Of a DNA stretch of 64,000 nt, positions 44,548 through 55,729 are shown piece by piece; positions within the stretch are counted from its first letter, which is position 1; every line of letters starts with the position of its first letter. This DNA comes from Podospora pseudoanserina. Taxonomy: Eukaryota > Ascomycota > Sordariomycetes > Sordariales > Podosporaceae. Location: the NCBI RefSeq assembly GCF_035222485.1, contig NC_085923.1, positions 3,100,001-3,164,000 of the forward strand, written 5' to 3'. The translations under genes were made by a program, and so were the position numbers. The notes beneath the pieces were generated by a model. It searched no databases and was not told the DNA's origin. It saw only the letters and a list, made by a program, of their open reading frames with translations.

Positions 44548-44909
44548 TGTGACGAATAGGAATGGCTGACCGGAAGGGCGTAGGGAGGAGGTCTGGAGAG
44601 GGTGGACGGTAAGCTTCGAGATCAAACAGAAAGACAGCTCGGATGCGGGCGTCGCGGACTTCGGGACGGAGATGCTGCGAAATTTCGGACGGGGCCGGAG
44701 AATTGTGGCTGGTGGAGCTGGTTTGAGTGGCTTGTGAAAACCACTTGAGAAAACCAACCAACCCCACCATGGTTCTTCAGCCTTGTGGGGATCGTGGGGG
44801 GATCGCCCAGCCGGCCCCACCGTTCCGTATCTTGGCGTTCCTCCGCCTCACATCGACATCCACTTCACTCTGGGGTGCAGAGTATCATCATGGGAAGAAA
44901 CTTACATGA

Positions 44910-45260
44910 TTAAACCGCCGAGTAAGAATCGGCAGTCTTGGGTCGACTGACCGAGGAGCTAGGAGCTATGGTCGAAGGAGCTGTGGAAGGAACAGTCGTG
45001 CGCTTTGAAGAGATGCAAGTCGTGCACTTGGTGGTTGCCTTGGTAGCGGTTGTACACTTTGAGGACTCGGTAATGGTCGACTTCGGCCGTCTGCGAGCAG
45101 CTGCTCTGGACTCGGCCAACTCGATTGCCCTGGCATTCCGATGCTCCGCGATATTCTGAGCCCACTTCTGGGGCAGCTTGAGACAAAACAGGGCGATAAA
45201 CATGGTGACGAAGAAGCAGACCAAGACTGCGATCAGGACTTTGCTCGCTCCGGAAGTCAT
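44910..45260 (-). CDS. Small single-pass membrane protein, unknown
   Basis: 116 residues from ATG 45260. One strong hydrophobic helix at about residues 7-29 (KVLIAVLVCFFVTMFIALFC) sits right after a short polar start, then a basic, Arg/Ala-rich segment (NIAEHRNARAIELAESRAAA, RRRPK), then a Ser/Thr/Lys-rich tail with repeated TKCTT motifs. By the positive-inside rule the long tail should face the cytosol. No family recognised. It lies between COQ5 and the BCKDH gene on the same strand. It is plausible because the frame is ATG-started with clear topology, but it is not proven. Confidence 0.55.
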   Translation of the reverse strand: MTSGASKVLIAVLVCFFVTMFIALFCLKLPQKWAQNIAEHRNARAIELAESRAAARRRPKSTITESSKCTTATKATTKCTTCISSKRTTVPSTAPSTIAPSSSVSRPKTADSYSAV

Positions 45261-45556
45261 TTTGACCCTTTAATCTTTTGGGTTGTGTTCTTCGATTATT
45301 GCAGCTGTCCTGCCGTGTGGTCGATACTCTGATCTGAAGAGGGAATGGCAAGAGTGGGTGTGGAGGCGTTGGATAGCAGGAAAGCTGACAAGATCCGGAG
45401 CTTGATCAAAGAAAGACAGACACAGGTAGGCAAAATGGTCGACAACATGTCCCGGGTGTCGAAGAAGACCAAAACACATTCACTTGGTCTGCCAGATCCA
45501 CAAGGCCCGCAGTAAACACAGTAAATTCACTTCGCCGGCTTTGCTTCCTGGCGACA

Positions 45557-46969
45557 CTATTGCTCCAAACTGGCCTTGCCTCCCTCAAACTCCCCAAAAT
45601 CATACTCCTCTGGGTATCTATCGAGATGCTCGCTCAACTCCCTCATCTGCGCCTTCAAATCAGGTGTCAGCTCCTCATACACATCCTCAAACATGTTCTT
45701 GATCGCCGGCTTCTTCAGCTTCTCTGCCTCCGCAAAAGCCTTGAGAACATCCCTTCTGATGCTGTCTCTCGCTTCCTTCTCCTTTTGCTCGTCCCAGATC
45801 CCCTTGGACTCCATCCACTTGCGCAACCGGGCAATGGGGTTATCTCTTCTCTTCCAGTCCTCGACCTCCACTCTGGCCCGGTACGCAAAAGAATCATCCG
45901 AAGTGCTGTGGTGACTGACCCGGTATGTCATGGCCTCAATCAACACGGGCTTTCCGCCATCCTGCAGCGCAAGCTCTCTTGCCTTCTTGGTGGCCTCTCT
46001 GACAGCCCAAAAGTCATTGCCATCCACGCGAATGGTCTCAATGCCGTAGCCCAACCCGCGACTAGCGATGCCGTCACCCCGGTATTGTTCCAACGACGGC
46101 GTCGAGATGGCATAACCATTATTGCGGCAGATGAAGATGACCGGGCACGACCTCGTCGCGGCAATGTTCAGCGCGGCGTGGAAGTCGCCCTCACTAGCAG
46201 CCCCTTCGCCGAAGTAAGCCGCCACAACCCGAGGGGGCATCTCGGGGTTCTGCATCCTCTGGATCTTGAGCGCGTAGGCCGCGCCAGAGGCCTGGGGTAG
46301 TTGTGTCGCCAGTGGGGAGGAGATTGTGTGCTATTCGCCGTCGATGGTTAGCATCAGAGCTCATCCATCGTCACTCAGGAAAAGTAAACCTACAATATTC
46401 AACTCCCTACTTCCATAATGCACCGGCATATTCCTCCCCTTCCCGGGATCCTTCACGTTCGCAAACAACTGGTTCATAAAGTCGCTCAGCTCGAAACCCC
46501 TCTGCTTGAACACTCCCTGCTCTCTGTACTGGCAGAAGACCACGTCGTCCTTTGTCAGCGCCGAAGCGGTAGCGACGCTAACGGCCTCTTCTCCAGCTGA
46601 TACCATATAAAAGCTGAGTCGGCCTTGGCGCTGCGCGTCAAACATGATCAGGTCCATGATGCTGACCGTCAGCATATCCTTGTAGTGCTTGATGACATCC
46701 TCCTCTGTCATGTCAGGCTCGAAGTTGGGATCCACCACCACACCATGCTGATCGATAGCGCGGTAGGTTGGTAGGGCGGGATAGTTGGAGGGGACCTCGT
46801 ATTTCATGGTATTGCTGAAGGGGGATGTGAGCGCGCCGGGGAACTTTAGATGGGTGGAATCTGGGCGCTGGGAGAGGGAGGCGGCTGTTCGGCGGTGGAC
46901 ATGTTGGAGGGTTGTTGGTGATACCCTTACTGGGCGTCGGAGGAGGGAGGAGGGGCGAATTCGCTTCAT
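45557..46969 (-). CDS. BCKDHA: Branched-chain 2-oxoacid dehydrogenase E1 component, alpha subunit
   Basis: Two exons, 46969-46394 and 46330-45557. The 63-nt intron has donor GTAGGT and acceptor GAATAG and splits after GSRELNI; 449 residues. The N-terminal 50 residues are basic and Ser/Arg-rich (mitochondrial presequence). Family motifs: MLTVSIMDLIMFDAQRQGRL, YMVSAGEEAVSVATASAL, CQYREQGVFKQRGF, then the thiamine-diphosphate motif GEGAASEGD...NN (233-241 and NNGYAIST), RVDGNDFWAV, and YRVSHHSTSDDSFAYR. HHSTSDDS is the phosphorylation loop that marks the branched-chain enzyme rather than pyruvate dehydrogenase. It acts in mitochondrial breakdown of valine, leucine and isoleucine. Its E1-beta partner is not in this window. 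Confidence 0.95.
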
Positions 46970-48029
46970 TTTTGGCTGGTTTAGGATGGGGGAAGGAGAG
47001 TTGATGAAGGTGAGGTTCGGGAGAAAAGAGCAAACAGATCACATTGCTGCCGTTGACACTGGAATCTGGCGGCGGGAGGTAGCAAGAGGAGGTGAGACGG
47101 GGAGGAACACCCGGCAGAGTGGACAGACGTCACTTGTGCCGACGCAAACCGGCGGCACCTGGCTTTCCCCAAGTCTTGGCTGTCAGGGGTAAACGCGGGG
47201 TTGGGGTTGGCGTTCCTTGCGCTGGTCTTGGTCTTGGCATGGATCTTTGACCGAGGTGAACAACTTCAAGTCTCAGCCCTCAGGACTCTTGAGAAGGAGA
47301 TGGTTGATGTGACAGGTCGTCGATTCCTTATTTACCACTGTCCCGATAAGCACAACCAACGTTCCCCAATGAGAGAACGTACTCCGCATGGCCGGACCTG
47401 ACTAGCGTTGTGCTCAACTTTGGTTGTGCTGTCGTTGACATGTCGTGTTTGGAGGTGAATGTTTAAGACTGATAAAGTCAACATTGTCTGGATGTCTTTT
47501 GAGGTTGTCTAAGGATGTTGCCATGGTCCGCTGTATTGTTCGTTCAATAAGGAGGTTGTACCCGCTACGAACTCAAAAGATTGCCATGGAGGATTCCTCA
47601 GATATTGAGATATTGATAGGGCCAACTTACAGCTTCGCTGCCAACACCTGTATCAGCAGCGCAGTTCCCAAACCAAAGTGTCAGACACCAGTTCATGGTT
47701 CCAGCCCATTGGAAGCTTGGGCTAGCTCACTCACGCCTTGCAGATGCTTATCATTTAGACATGGGCAGTCCATCAAATCACATCGCTCAATGTCCTCCAC
47801 ATCTCGTCTAAGCTACAAGCCTTCCGGACAAACCCCCCACTGACTTTTGCCTCTGTTTTGATACGAACCATGCTCGGGTTTTCCCCAGCGCCCCGCATGA
47901 ACAAAACAAGATGGAGATGTTTCCCTGCCTACATACTCCCCCTCCCCTCCATCCTCTCTCACTCTGGCCTTTGACTTGTTCCAAGGCACCTCCTCACCTC
48001 CCACCCTCGCCTCCCCACCAACCGCCAAA
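46970..48029. other. Divergent intergenic region
   Basis: Promoter space between the E1-alpha gene and the secreted protein gene. A plus-strand frame at 47445-47843 has no domain, and its internal ATG (47587) gives only a poorly structured peptide. Not called. Confidence 0.4.
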
Positions 48030-48862
48030 ATGAGGTTCACCCTCCCCCTCATCCACCTCCTCACCCTCACCACCGCCCTCCCCAGCACCTCCCCCGATGA
48101 AGACTCCCCCATCAAACTCGCCAGCGGCGCCCTCGGCCGTCCCCCGCTCAACCTGACCACCGCCGACCACAACCTCACTCCCCGCGCCGAAGCAGCAGTC
48201 AGCAAACCCCCCAAAAAACACGAGTACAAAAACCCCTACGAATACAACCACGGCGCCATCACCCCCGTCTACCCTTGGAAAGACGGCGACGGCCCCTGGC
48301 GCTGGGGCCGCGCGGGCAAGAGGTACTCCAAGCGCGGCTGCGGCGACACCTGCGTGGCAAAGTGCAGGACGAACAAGATTACCACGTTTTGGAGGCTGTT
48401 TCTCCATCCGTGGCCGCTGCTGCCGATAGTTTTGTCGCAAAGTCACAACAGAGCGGTGTGTCCCCCCCCCCTTCACCCCTCACTCTGCTGATGCGGAAGG
48501 CTGATGATGATGATGATGATGATTGTGTTGGGCGGAGCTAGCGTCTCAAGTCTGATTGTACCTATGTTTGCAAGGTGGGTGTTTTTTTTTTTTTTTCTTT
48601 TTTTCCTTGTCTTTTCCTTGCCACCACTTGAGACCCCACCCCTGACAAACTCCAGGCCTTCTGCGACTACTCAGCCGACATGTCCGAAGGAGAACTGGCC
48701 TCCCACTTCGGCACCACCCTCTCTGTCCAGACATCCAAGCACCACTCCGACTTCCACGACGACAACGACAGCAGTTGGACTACCTCCCCCTCCACCCTCC
48801 ACCCTAACACCCTGCCCTACACCAACCGCACTGTCCGCTTCAGGGACGGGAAGCTTGTTTGA
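48030..48862 (+). CDS. Small secreted cysteine-containing protein, with a probable one-base frame break
   Basis: ATG 48030 starts a classic signal peptide (MRFTLPLIHLLTLTTALPST). Next come a Lys/Tyr-rich part (KKHEYKNPYEYNHGAITPVY, PWKDGDGPWRWGRAGKR), RYSKRGCGDTCVAKC, and then a frame change near 48360-48365. The next frame reads DEQDYHVLEAVSPSVAAAAD, SFVAKSQQS. Two more exons are supported: 48551-48574 (SDCTYVCK) and 48656-48862 (AFCDYSADMSEGELASHFGT to the stop). Intron 1 donor is either 48456 (GTGTGT) or 48458 (GTGTCC); only the latter keeps frame. The cysteine spacing (CGDTC, CVAKC, DCTYVC, FCDYS) suggests disulfides. It could be a secreted effector-like or cell wall-linked protein. No family recognised. 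Confidence 0.6.
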
Positions 48863-49786
48863 TGCGGACGGGTGGGAGGAGACTTCTTCTTGAGTACCCA
48901 CCTCAAGAGGTACGGAAGTGGTATTTTGGTGATGTTATGCTCTTGTCGATTACTAGACCGGCGCGGGGCAAGGGAGTTTTGTTTCATGGTTCAAGTCGGC
49001 GTTCAAGGGTGGGGAAAGAAAAAAGAAAACCGGCCAGCGTTGGTGTTGCGGCGTTGGAGCAGTTTGGGGCCCAGGCAAAGCGAATGGATGGGAGGTGTTG
49101 TGTTTAATACCTAACCTGCTCCGGTGAATGTCCGGCCAATCCCTCCTCGTAGTTTCAGCTTCTTCTCCTTCAATCGTCATCAAAACACATCAACTTTTGC
49201 TGCCAAAACCTATCGTACTTGTTGCCTGATAATTGGCCTGTGACCTTTTTGTGACCGGATGCCACGTTAAACCTCTATCTCACATTCACACATTTATGTC
49301 GTAGGCTGATGCAGAACGTCAATAGAACGTCAATTAACCAGACTAGCAAGTCTAACTCATCCCCCCGCCATCCGGCATCCTCCCAGTCTAGTGTTAACAT
49401 CAAGACAAGTACACAGCTAGCTATAAATTACACCCGCTGACATGGCTGCCAGGAGATGCAAAACCAAAATGAATCAGCGCAACAAGACTACAACTACTTC
49501 CACAAGAACAATCTCCGCTACTCCCTTCCCTCCCCGATGATAATATCTGCTCCGCTGAGCATTACCGCTTCAGTTTGCCCTTCCCTTCTCTGCCTGCTTT
49601 CTCCTCCCCAATGCCCACGCGCCGTCCATGCAGTGAACTTTATTCTGGGGACGGAACACAACCGAAATACCGATAAATTTGATACCGGCCCACACGAAAA
49701 ACAATGCAAGCCATCCCGTCAGTGCAACACCAAAACCCAAAAACCCCAAACAATACAGAACCGGACTCCACCCCCTTTTTTGCCTT
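48863..49786. other. Convergent intergenic region
   Basis: Between the secreted protein gene and the HECT ligase. Contains a short duplication (AGAACGTCAAT at about 49313-49335). Nothing else recognised. Confidence 0.4.
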
Positions 49787-52700
49787 TTACGATAAATGGA
49801 ATGCCCCCTGGCCCTCCTTGATGGCAGTAAACAGTCTCTTCTTCAAGACATCGATAGTTGTGTAGTCGGGGAGCTTCAGGTAGTTGACGCAAGTCATGAC
49901 GCTAGGCAAGTAGTCATCCGATGTATATGGTGCTTCGCTTGGCTTGCACACCACCGTGAACATGGGGGTCAGGCTCTTGAAACCTACAGCCACGTTGTTA
50001 GCATCACCTCTCTCAAGTTCACTAGAGCAAAAAAAAAGAAAAAGAAAAGAAAAACCTACCGCCAATGGGGAGCTTGGGACTGCCAGTGGTAAACTGCAGA
50101 AAGTCACGACGCTGCGCCGGCGTCAACTGAGACATCGTCTGCAGCAAGTTCCTAACGCTCTTGCTGTCCATGTTGTACCCGTGATCGGCCTTGATCGAAT
50201 CCATAAGTGCTAGAAAACTGTCAGCCATTTGTCTTTTGCATCCCGCACCGAGCGACAAACTTACTCTCAAGGGACCAATCCTCCTCCACACTACCAAACA
50301 GGGAGCACAGCTCGTCCGGAGTAAAAGCGCTCAGGGCCGAGTACGGAAAGACCTGTGAGAAGCCGGTCCGGAAGGCATCGACCTGGCGGCGAACACCGCT
50401 TCCCAAAGTCATGTCAATAACCCTCTCGAGGTAGAGGTCCACGTTGGATATCGTCAGCCTAGTCTGAGACCCGTTGGGAATTAGATCAATGTCTGGGTAC
50501 CCAGGCAGGGTAAAGTCGAGGTAGAGGTCGTCGAGCCTGATCTTGTCAAACGCGATATTCTCCAAGTCGTGAACCTTTTGCGCAGCGTCGCGGTTGGGAT
50601 CCTCCTCGATGGCCTTCTTGGCCATGGCAAACTTCTTAATCACCATCAACGACCGCGCAACCATAGGGTCGACAGACTTGATAGCCCCCAGAGAGGGGCG
50701 GACGGCATTGTGCTCATTGCCGATGCGGAAAAAAATGGGGTTGAAGTTGATATCAATGATGCGAGAGTCGATCATGGACCGTGCCACAAACTTGCCAAGG
50801 ATCTTGAAGAGCTGGAGGGTCTTCTCGCCTTCCTCAGTTGCAAGGAAATCCTCGCTCACGGGTCGAGGGAAAAGTCCATTAGGCCCAGAGACAAACTCTC
50901 CATTGTCGCTGGGATCATGGTCGCGCCAGAGCTTGAGCTTCTTCTTGCAGAACTCTTTCGATACCGTCGAGTAGAACTCCAGCGTGGGTCCAAGGCCAGT
51001 GCCGACCTCTTCAAAGTACTCAACCTCCAGAATGCTTTGTGACGCCCCGTAGAGCTCCATCACCTTCATGGCCGACTCGAGAATCTTGGGCCGAGCGATG
51101 CGTACCTTTTGACGTTGCAGTCTTCCCAGGAACGGCCTTTCATCACGGCGATCTCTCCGGGCTTCCTCCTGAGACTGGGCGTTCTGCCATCGACTCATAG
51201 ACCTGGCATAGCCAAACGAAGTACTCTGCAGGAAGAGATGCCGGGTCTCGAAGGGGAAAAGGAAGGGATAGAGCCTTGCCAGGTCCTCGCTCCAGCTTGG
51301 AAGGCAGTTGCTCGCAACAATGAGGGGTTCTTCCAATTGCCGGTTGAGCTTGGCTGTAAGCTTGGTGTTGACAAACTGGGAGAGCGGCTCGACATTGACC
51401 TTGAGTGTCTCCTTGTTCTCGACCAGAACGTCATCAATGTTGGCGTTGAGGTCATGGAGCTTCTTCAGCAGGCGCAAGATCGATGCCGTGGTGGGCGACT
51501 TAGCAAGAGATCCGGGAATGCTACCCTCCTCGACCTCCGCCCCCGTGTCGGCTAATGTTCCAAATGCGATGGTCTCGGCAGGAGGGGGGCCAGGGACGCG
51601 CCGGAACTTGATGGGATGCACAGCAGACCAAACATTTCGGCCGAGGTATTCATCAGACGTAGTGGCAGAGCTGTGAACCGCGCGGTAAATAGTTGTCTCG
51701 TTGGGAATCACCTTGCCGTTGATGCTGAACTCGATGTGCCAGTCTTGGGGCACAGCTTGAATGGCGGCGGCGTATGACATGGGCCTCGAGGATGAGGAAG
51801 TGGGTGAGCCCTGGAGAGCGGCGGCGAGCGTGCTGGCTCTGCTGGGAAGCGAAGATGTCTGCCGGCTTTGAGAAGGGGTGGGAACCCTAGTCCCGTCCTC
51901 CTTGCGAGCCATGACCTTGCCGCCTGCGGCGACTTCGACATTGACAGCGGAAGGGTCGGGGGTGGGGGAGTCGCCCATGTCTTCTTCTAGATCACCCACA
52001 ACATCCAAGGCGCTCTCCTCTTCCATGTCCTCATCGTCATCAGACAATTGCTTCTCATCTGCGCACTCAAGGGCATTTTCGAGATCGTCCTCATCCTCTG
52101 GTGGCGGGAGAGGAGCAGTTTCACTAGCTGGTTGGCGGCGTGCCGACCTACGGAGAGCAGCCTTTTCCCTCGACGATGGCTCCGGTGTGGCTGGAACGTC
52201 TCCAGAGGGCTGCGTCTTGGACTTGGACTTTCTGCCTGACCGCGAACCCGAAGGCTGCGAGGAAGCAGCCGGAGGGGCGGGAGGAGTCGAAGGAGAGAAT
52301 GACCGCTCCATCAAGCGGGCGGCGGCAGCGCTCATGGGCAAGCCTGAGCTAGCCATGACCGCGAGAGCACGCGAAACCGCATCCTTACGATGCTGACGAG
52401 GACGGTCAGACATGCTGATCCGCGGCCGCAGGTAGTCATCCAGAGACTTGAAGGTCGTGATGGCATGGATCGAAACCATAATGTTACGAAAGTTCCGAGG
52501 GATATCCGAATCCTCATCAGCGACCAGCTTGAGGCGAATCTGCTTCGCGAGCATGGACGCGGCACTGCTGCGGTTGCCATCGTATGAGTTGTGATGAACT
52601 GTAAGAACCTCAAAGTGTTCTGATCTGCTCAAAAGGTCCTGAAGCTTGTGAACCAGGACGCTGAGGGGTGTCGCAGGGGAGTCTGCAGTCGCAGTCTTGG

Positions 52701-55700
52701 GTTTCGATTTCACAGTGTATCCCATAAAGACCTGGAGGAACGTCGACTGCGCCGCAGCTGCAAGATCCTCATCGGGATTGGCAAAAATCTCCTCGAGCAC
52801 CCGGACTACGCCAGAGGCCAGAAGCTCGGCGCTGGTCACACTCTCCAACACATCCGAGTCAAAATAGGAGGCCAGTCGTGTAAACAGCTCTGTACCGTCA
52901 CCAACGGGCAAGCTTCCAGGTGTCCGGTGCAAGTAAAAGGCCTCGAGCTCCGTGGCCAGCTCTGAGAGGTTGGCAAGAATCTTAGTCGCCTTCTTCTTCA
53001 TAGCCTTGCCCTGCTTCTCGGTCTCATGAGTCTCGAGGAATTTCTTGGCCAACTGCGCAATCCTGGTCTTTGAAGAGGGAAAGTCTGAGACCGACAGACG
53101 GCGGCCGGGCCCATCGAGGGACATGGTGGAACCCTCAGAACTAACTGGGGATCCTGAATCGTCATGATGGTGGTCATGGTCATGATCGTGCTCGTCACCA
53201 TCGTCTTCGTCGTCTTCCTCCTGATCCTCATCCGAATCTTGGTGCGAACGGTCCTCGTCGTCATCGTGGTCCTCGTCATTTTCGCCATCAGATACGGTTT
53301 GGTCCACAACAAGCTCCTCACTACCGGCCTCTGCTCCCGACTCTGGTTCGTTCTGCGGCTCGGTAGGCTCTGCCGTAGGAGATTCGACCTCGGGTTCCGG
53401 TTCGGGCGTTGCCAATTTTTCGATCTCGGCAATAACTCCCTCGCGATACAGCTGGTACCGATAGACCGAACCCAAACGGCTTGTCAAGATTCCAGTGGCC
53501 TGCAGAGCAAACATGACCAAAGAGGGGTGGTCTTGCTGCGAGAGGATAGATGCCAGGAAGGAGGCGTACGAAACGGGCTTCAAGGCTTCCACCAGAATGT
53601 CTTCGTCCAGGTTGCAAAGCATCTTCAACTGGGCAGTCAACACCTTTTGACGCACCGTCAGGTTTACCGTGCTCGAGTACGCATCCGTGAGGGTGGGGAA
53701 AAGAATCATGGCGAAGCGCCGGACCTCGTCTTTGCACCCTTCCAACAGCTCGATCCGTTTCTCGTTGGGTGTTTTCTTGTCAGAACCAGGTGAAGAGGGC
53801 GTGATAGGATCCATTGGCGAGTGCATGTCGACGTAATCGTGACCGGACGGATCGCTGGAGGGAGGCAAGCTTGGCAAAAGCTCACAGATGACATTGAGCG
53901 TCTCGATGATCTGTTCTCGGGGTCGGTGAATTAAAGCCTGCATGATCAAAACACTGTCGAGCTTGGAGGCGATATCCTCGGTCCCGGCCGGGGGCGAAAC
54001 GCCAGTCAGGATTTGGTAGAGCGTCTCAACCACATTCATCTTGAAGAGTTCAGCCGACAGCCTTGGGCTCACCTTTGCCGTGATGGCAAGAACACGGAGG
54101 AATTGCGTGTGGATGTGAGATCCGATCAGGTTGGTGGTACCAGGGAGCAGCAGACGAAGGATGGCCTTGAGCAGCTCGGGGCTCACCAATTCCTCCAACT
54201 TTGCGGCATACCTCCTGAAGCTTTCCACAATTCGCGTCACGCAGAGGGAGGCTTGCTCAACAACCCGCTGATCGTTGCTACCCAATACATTGAGCAGGAT
54301 AGGCATGACATCCCGCACAACGGGAAAGTTCTCTTCGTGAATGCCACGGCAGCAGTTCGCGGCTGTTGTCACCGCAACCCGTTGGGTGCCTGTGGCGAAG
54401 AAGTCAAGGTACGAGAGACACGCATTCAATCCTCCCTCCTTGACGATATGGTGGGGATACTCGACCGAGATCTTTTCCAGAGTGCTCAAGGCCTGCTCCG
54501 CGAGGTCGATAAACTGGATTTCCAGCAATTTCTGGCATAGGATGGGAATAGCTTGCCCATACACCACGTTACCGGCACTGCCCGGAAGGGCTTCCATCAA
54601 GTTGGCCAGGCAGCGACAAGCCAACAGCATGACTTCGGGATTTTCCTCTCCTGTCAACTCGTTAGGCTGCATCAACGTCACCAACTCTTTCACAAACTGG
54701 TCGGGTGAAAAATGGCCCGATAGGTTATCCTCGTTGGACACCAGGAGGAGCTCCGAGAGCTCTTGAAGCGCAATGAGCTGGATCGTTGGATCGTCTTTTT
54801 GGCGAAGATTGTTCAAAATCTCTCTTAGTCTGGACGATATGCCAGAAACCATACCAGTCAACGCCCTGAGTGTATGGTGAATGCTGCTCGGAATTCCACC
54901 ACCTGGGAAGCCACCAAAGGGGTCCATATCGTCATCGTCGTCGTCTTCGTCGTATCGGTTGAGCCGGTCATCCTCGTCATTATCCTCGTTGTCGTCACTA
55001 TCTCCGGGGAACTTGTCTTCGGGTGGCGGGGGAGGCGGGGGTGGGGGTGGAGCGGCTGCACCTCGATCAGATTCTTCGGTACCACCCATAACGACGTCTT
55101 GATCTGGCGACTCGGCAGCACTGCGCTTGGACCGGCGAGAAGGCCCGGCAGATGGAGGGGCAGCATCATCTTTAGAGACAGAACGTAGATTAGTACATGG
55201 CCTTCCGAAAAGAACAGGGGCTTTGTCTGGACTTACCTTGAACCTTCTTTTTATGACGGCTGGATCGTCTGCTGGACGAGGCCGAGGGGGTAGTATTCTC
55301 TGGATGCTCTGAACGGTTAGCAGAACCTGCTGGCGCCCTGGATCGAATTGTCAGCGAAACCCCTGATTCTGCCCCGCCCGTGTCCGTGTTGGCTGGCTCG
55401 ACATACCGTGGGCTCGACATGGTGGCAGAGTTCTTTGCTTTTTTCCGGCGGGAGCTGGCAGGTGTTGGAGCAGGGATTGGAGGCTCTGGAGGTGCTTGGG
55501 TGGTAGCCTGTGCCACGCGTTGTCTCTTGGAACGGCGTGCCGATGAGGCTGGCTCCGGGGCAGCCTGGGACGGACTGGTTTCGGAAGTAGTCTTTCGTTT
55601 TCTGGCGGCTCGGGCCGTAACGGGGGTAGAGACGACAGGTGAAGGCGCTCCGGCGGAGGGCGACGAAGCGTTCGGATTTGATGAAGCCGCCTGGGTCGCG

Positions 55701-55729
55701 GCTCTCGAGCGAGTGACTCTGAACGACAT
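49787..55729 (-). CDS. ufd4: HECT-type E3 ubiquitin ligase, Ufd4/TRIP12 family
   Basis: Four exons: 55729-55237, 55169-50265, 50209-50060 and 49983-49787; 1914 residues. Introns of 67, 55 and 76 nt each have clear donors (GTAAGT, GTAAGT, GTAGGT) and join in frame: KKKVQ|DDAAPPS, DWSLE|TLMDSIK, LPIGG|FKSLTPM. The N-terminus is basic and Ser/Pro-rich (MSFRVTRSRAATQAASSNP), then a polyproline run and an acidic stretch, then armadillo-type repeats from about 220 (DDPTIQLIALQELSELLLVS, EEAL...ISVEYPHHIV), a long acidic His/Asp-rich linker, and the C-terminal HECT domain. Catalytic Cys1881 lies in SVMTCVNYLKLPDY and the end is GAFHLS, typical for HECT. Ufd4 builds ubiquitin chains on N-degron and ubiquitin-fusion substrates with Ubr1; inferred from family. 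The leader contains a tetranucleotide repeat. Confidence 0.95.

Noticed and set aside
47445-47843. Plus-strand 132-codon frame between the E1-alpha and secreted protein genes
   Set aside because: No domain, no good start context, no splice or promoter support; composition like the flanking non-coding DNA.
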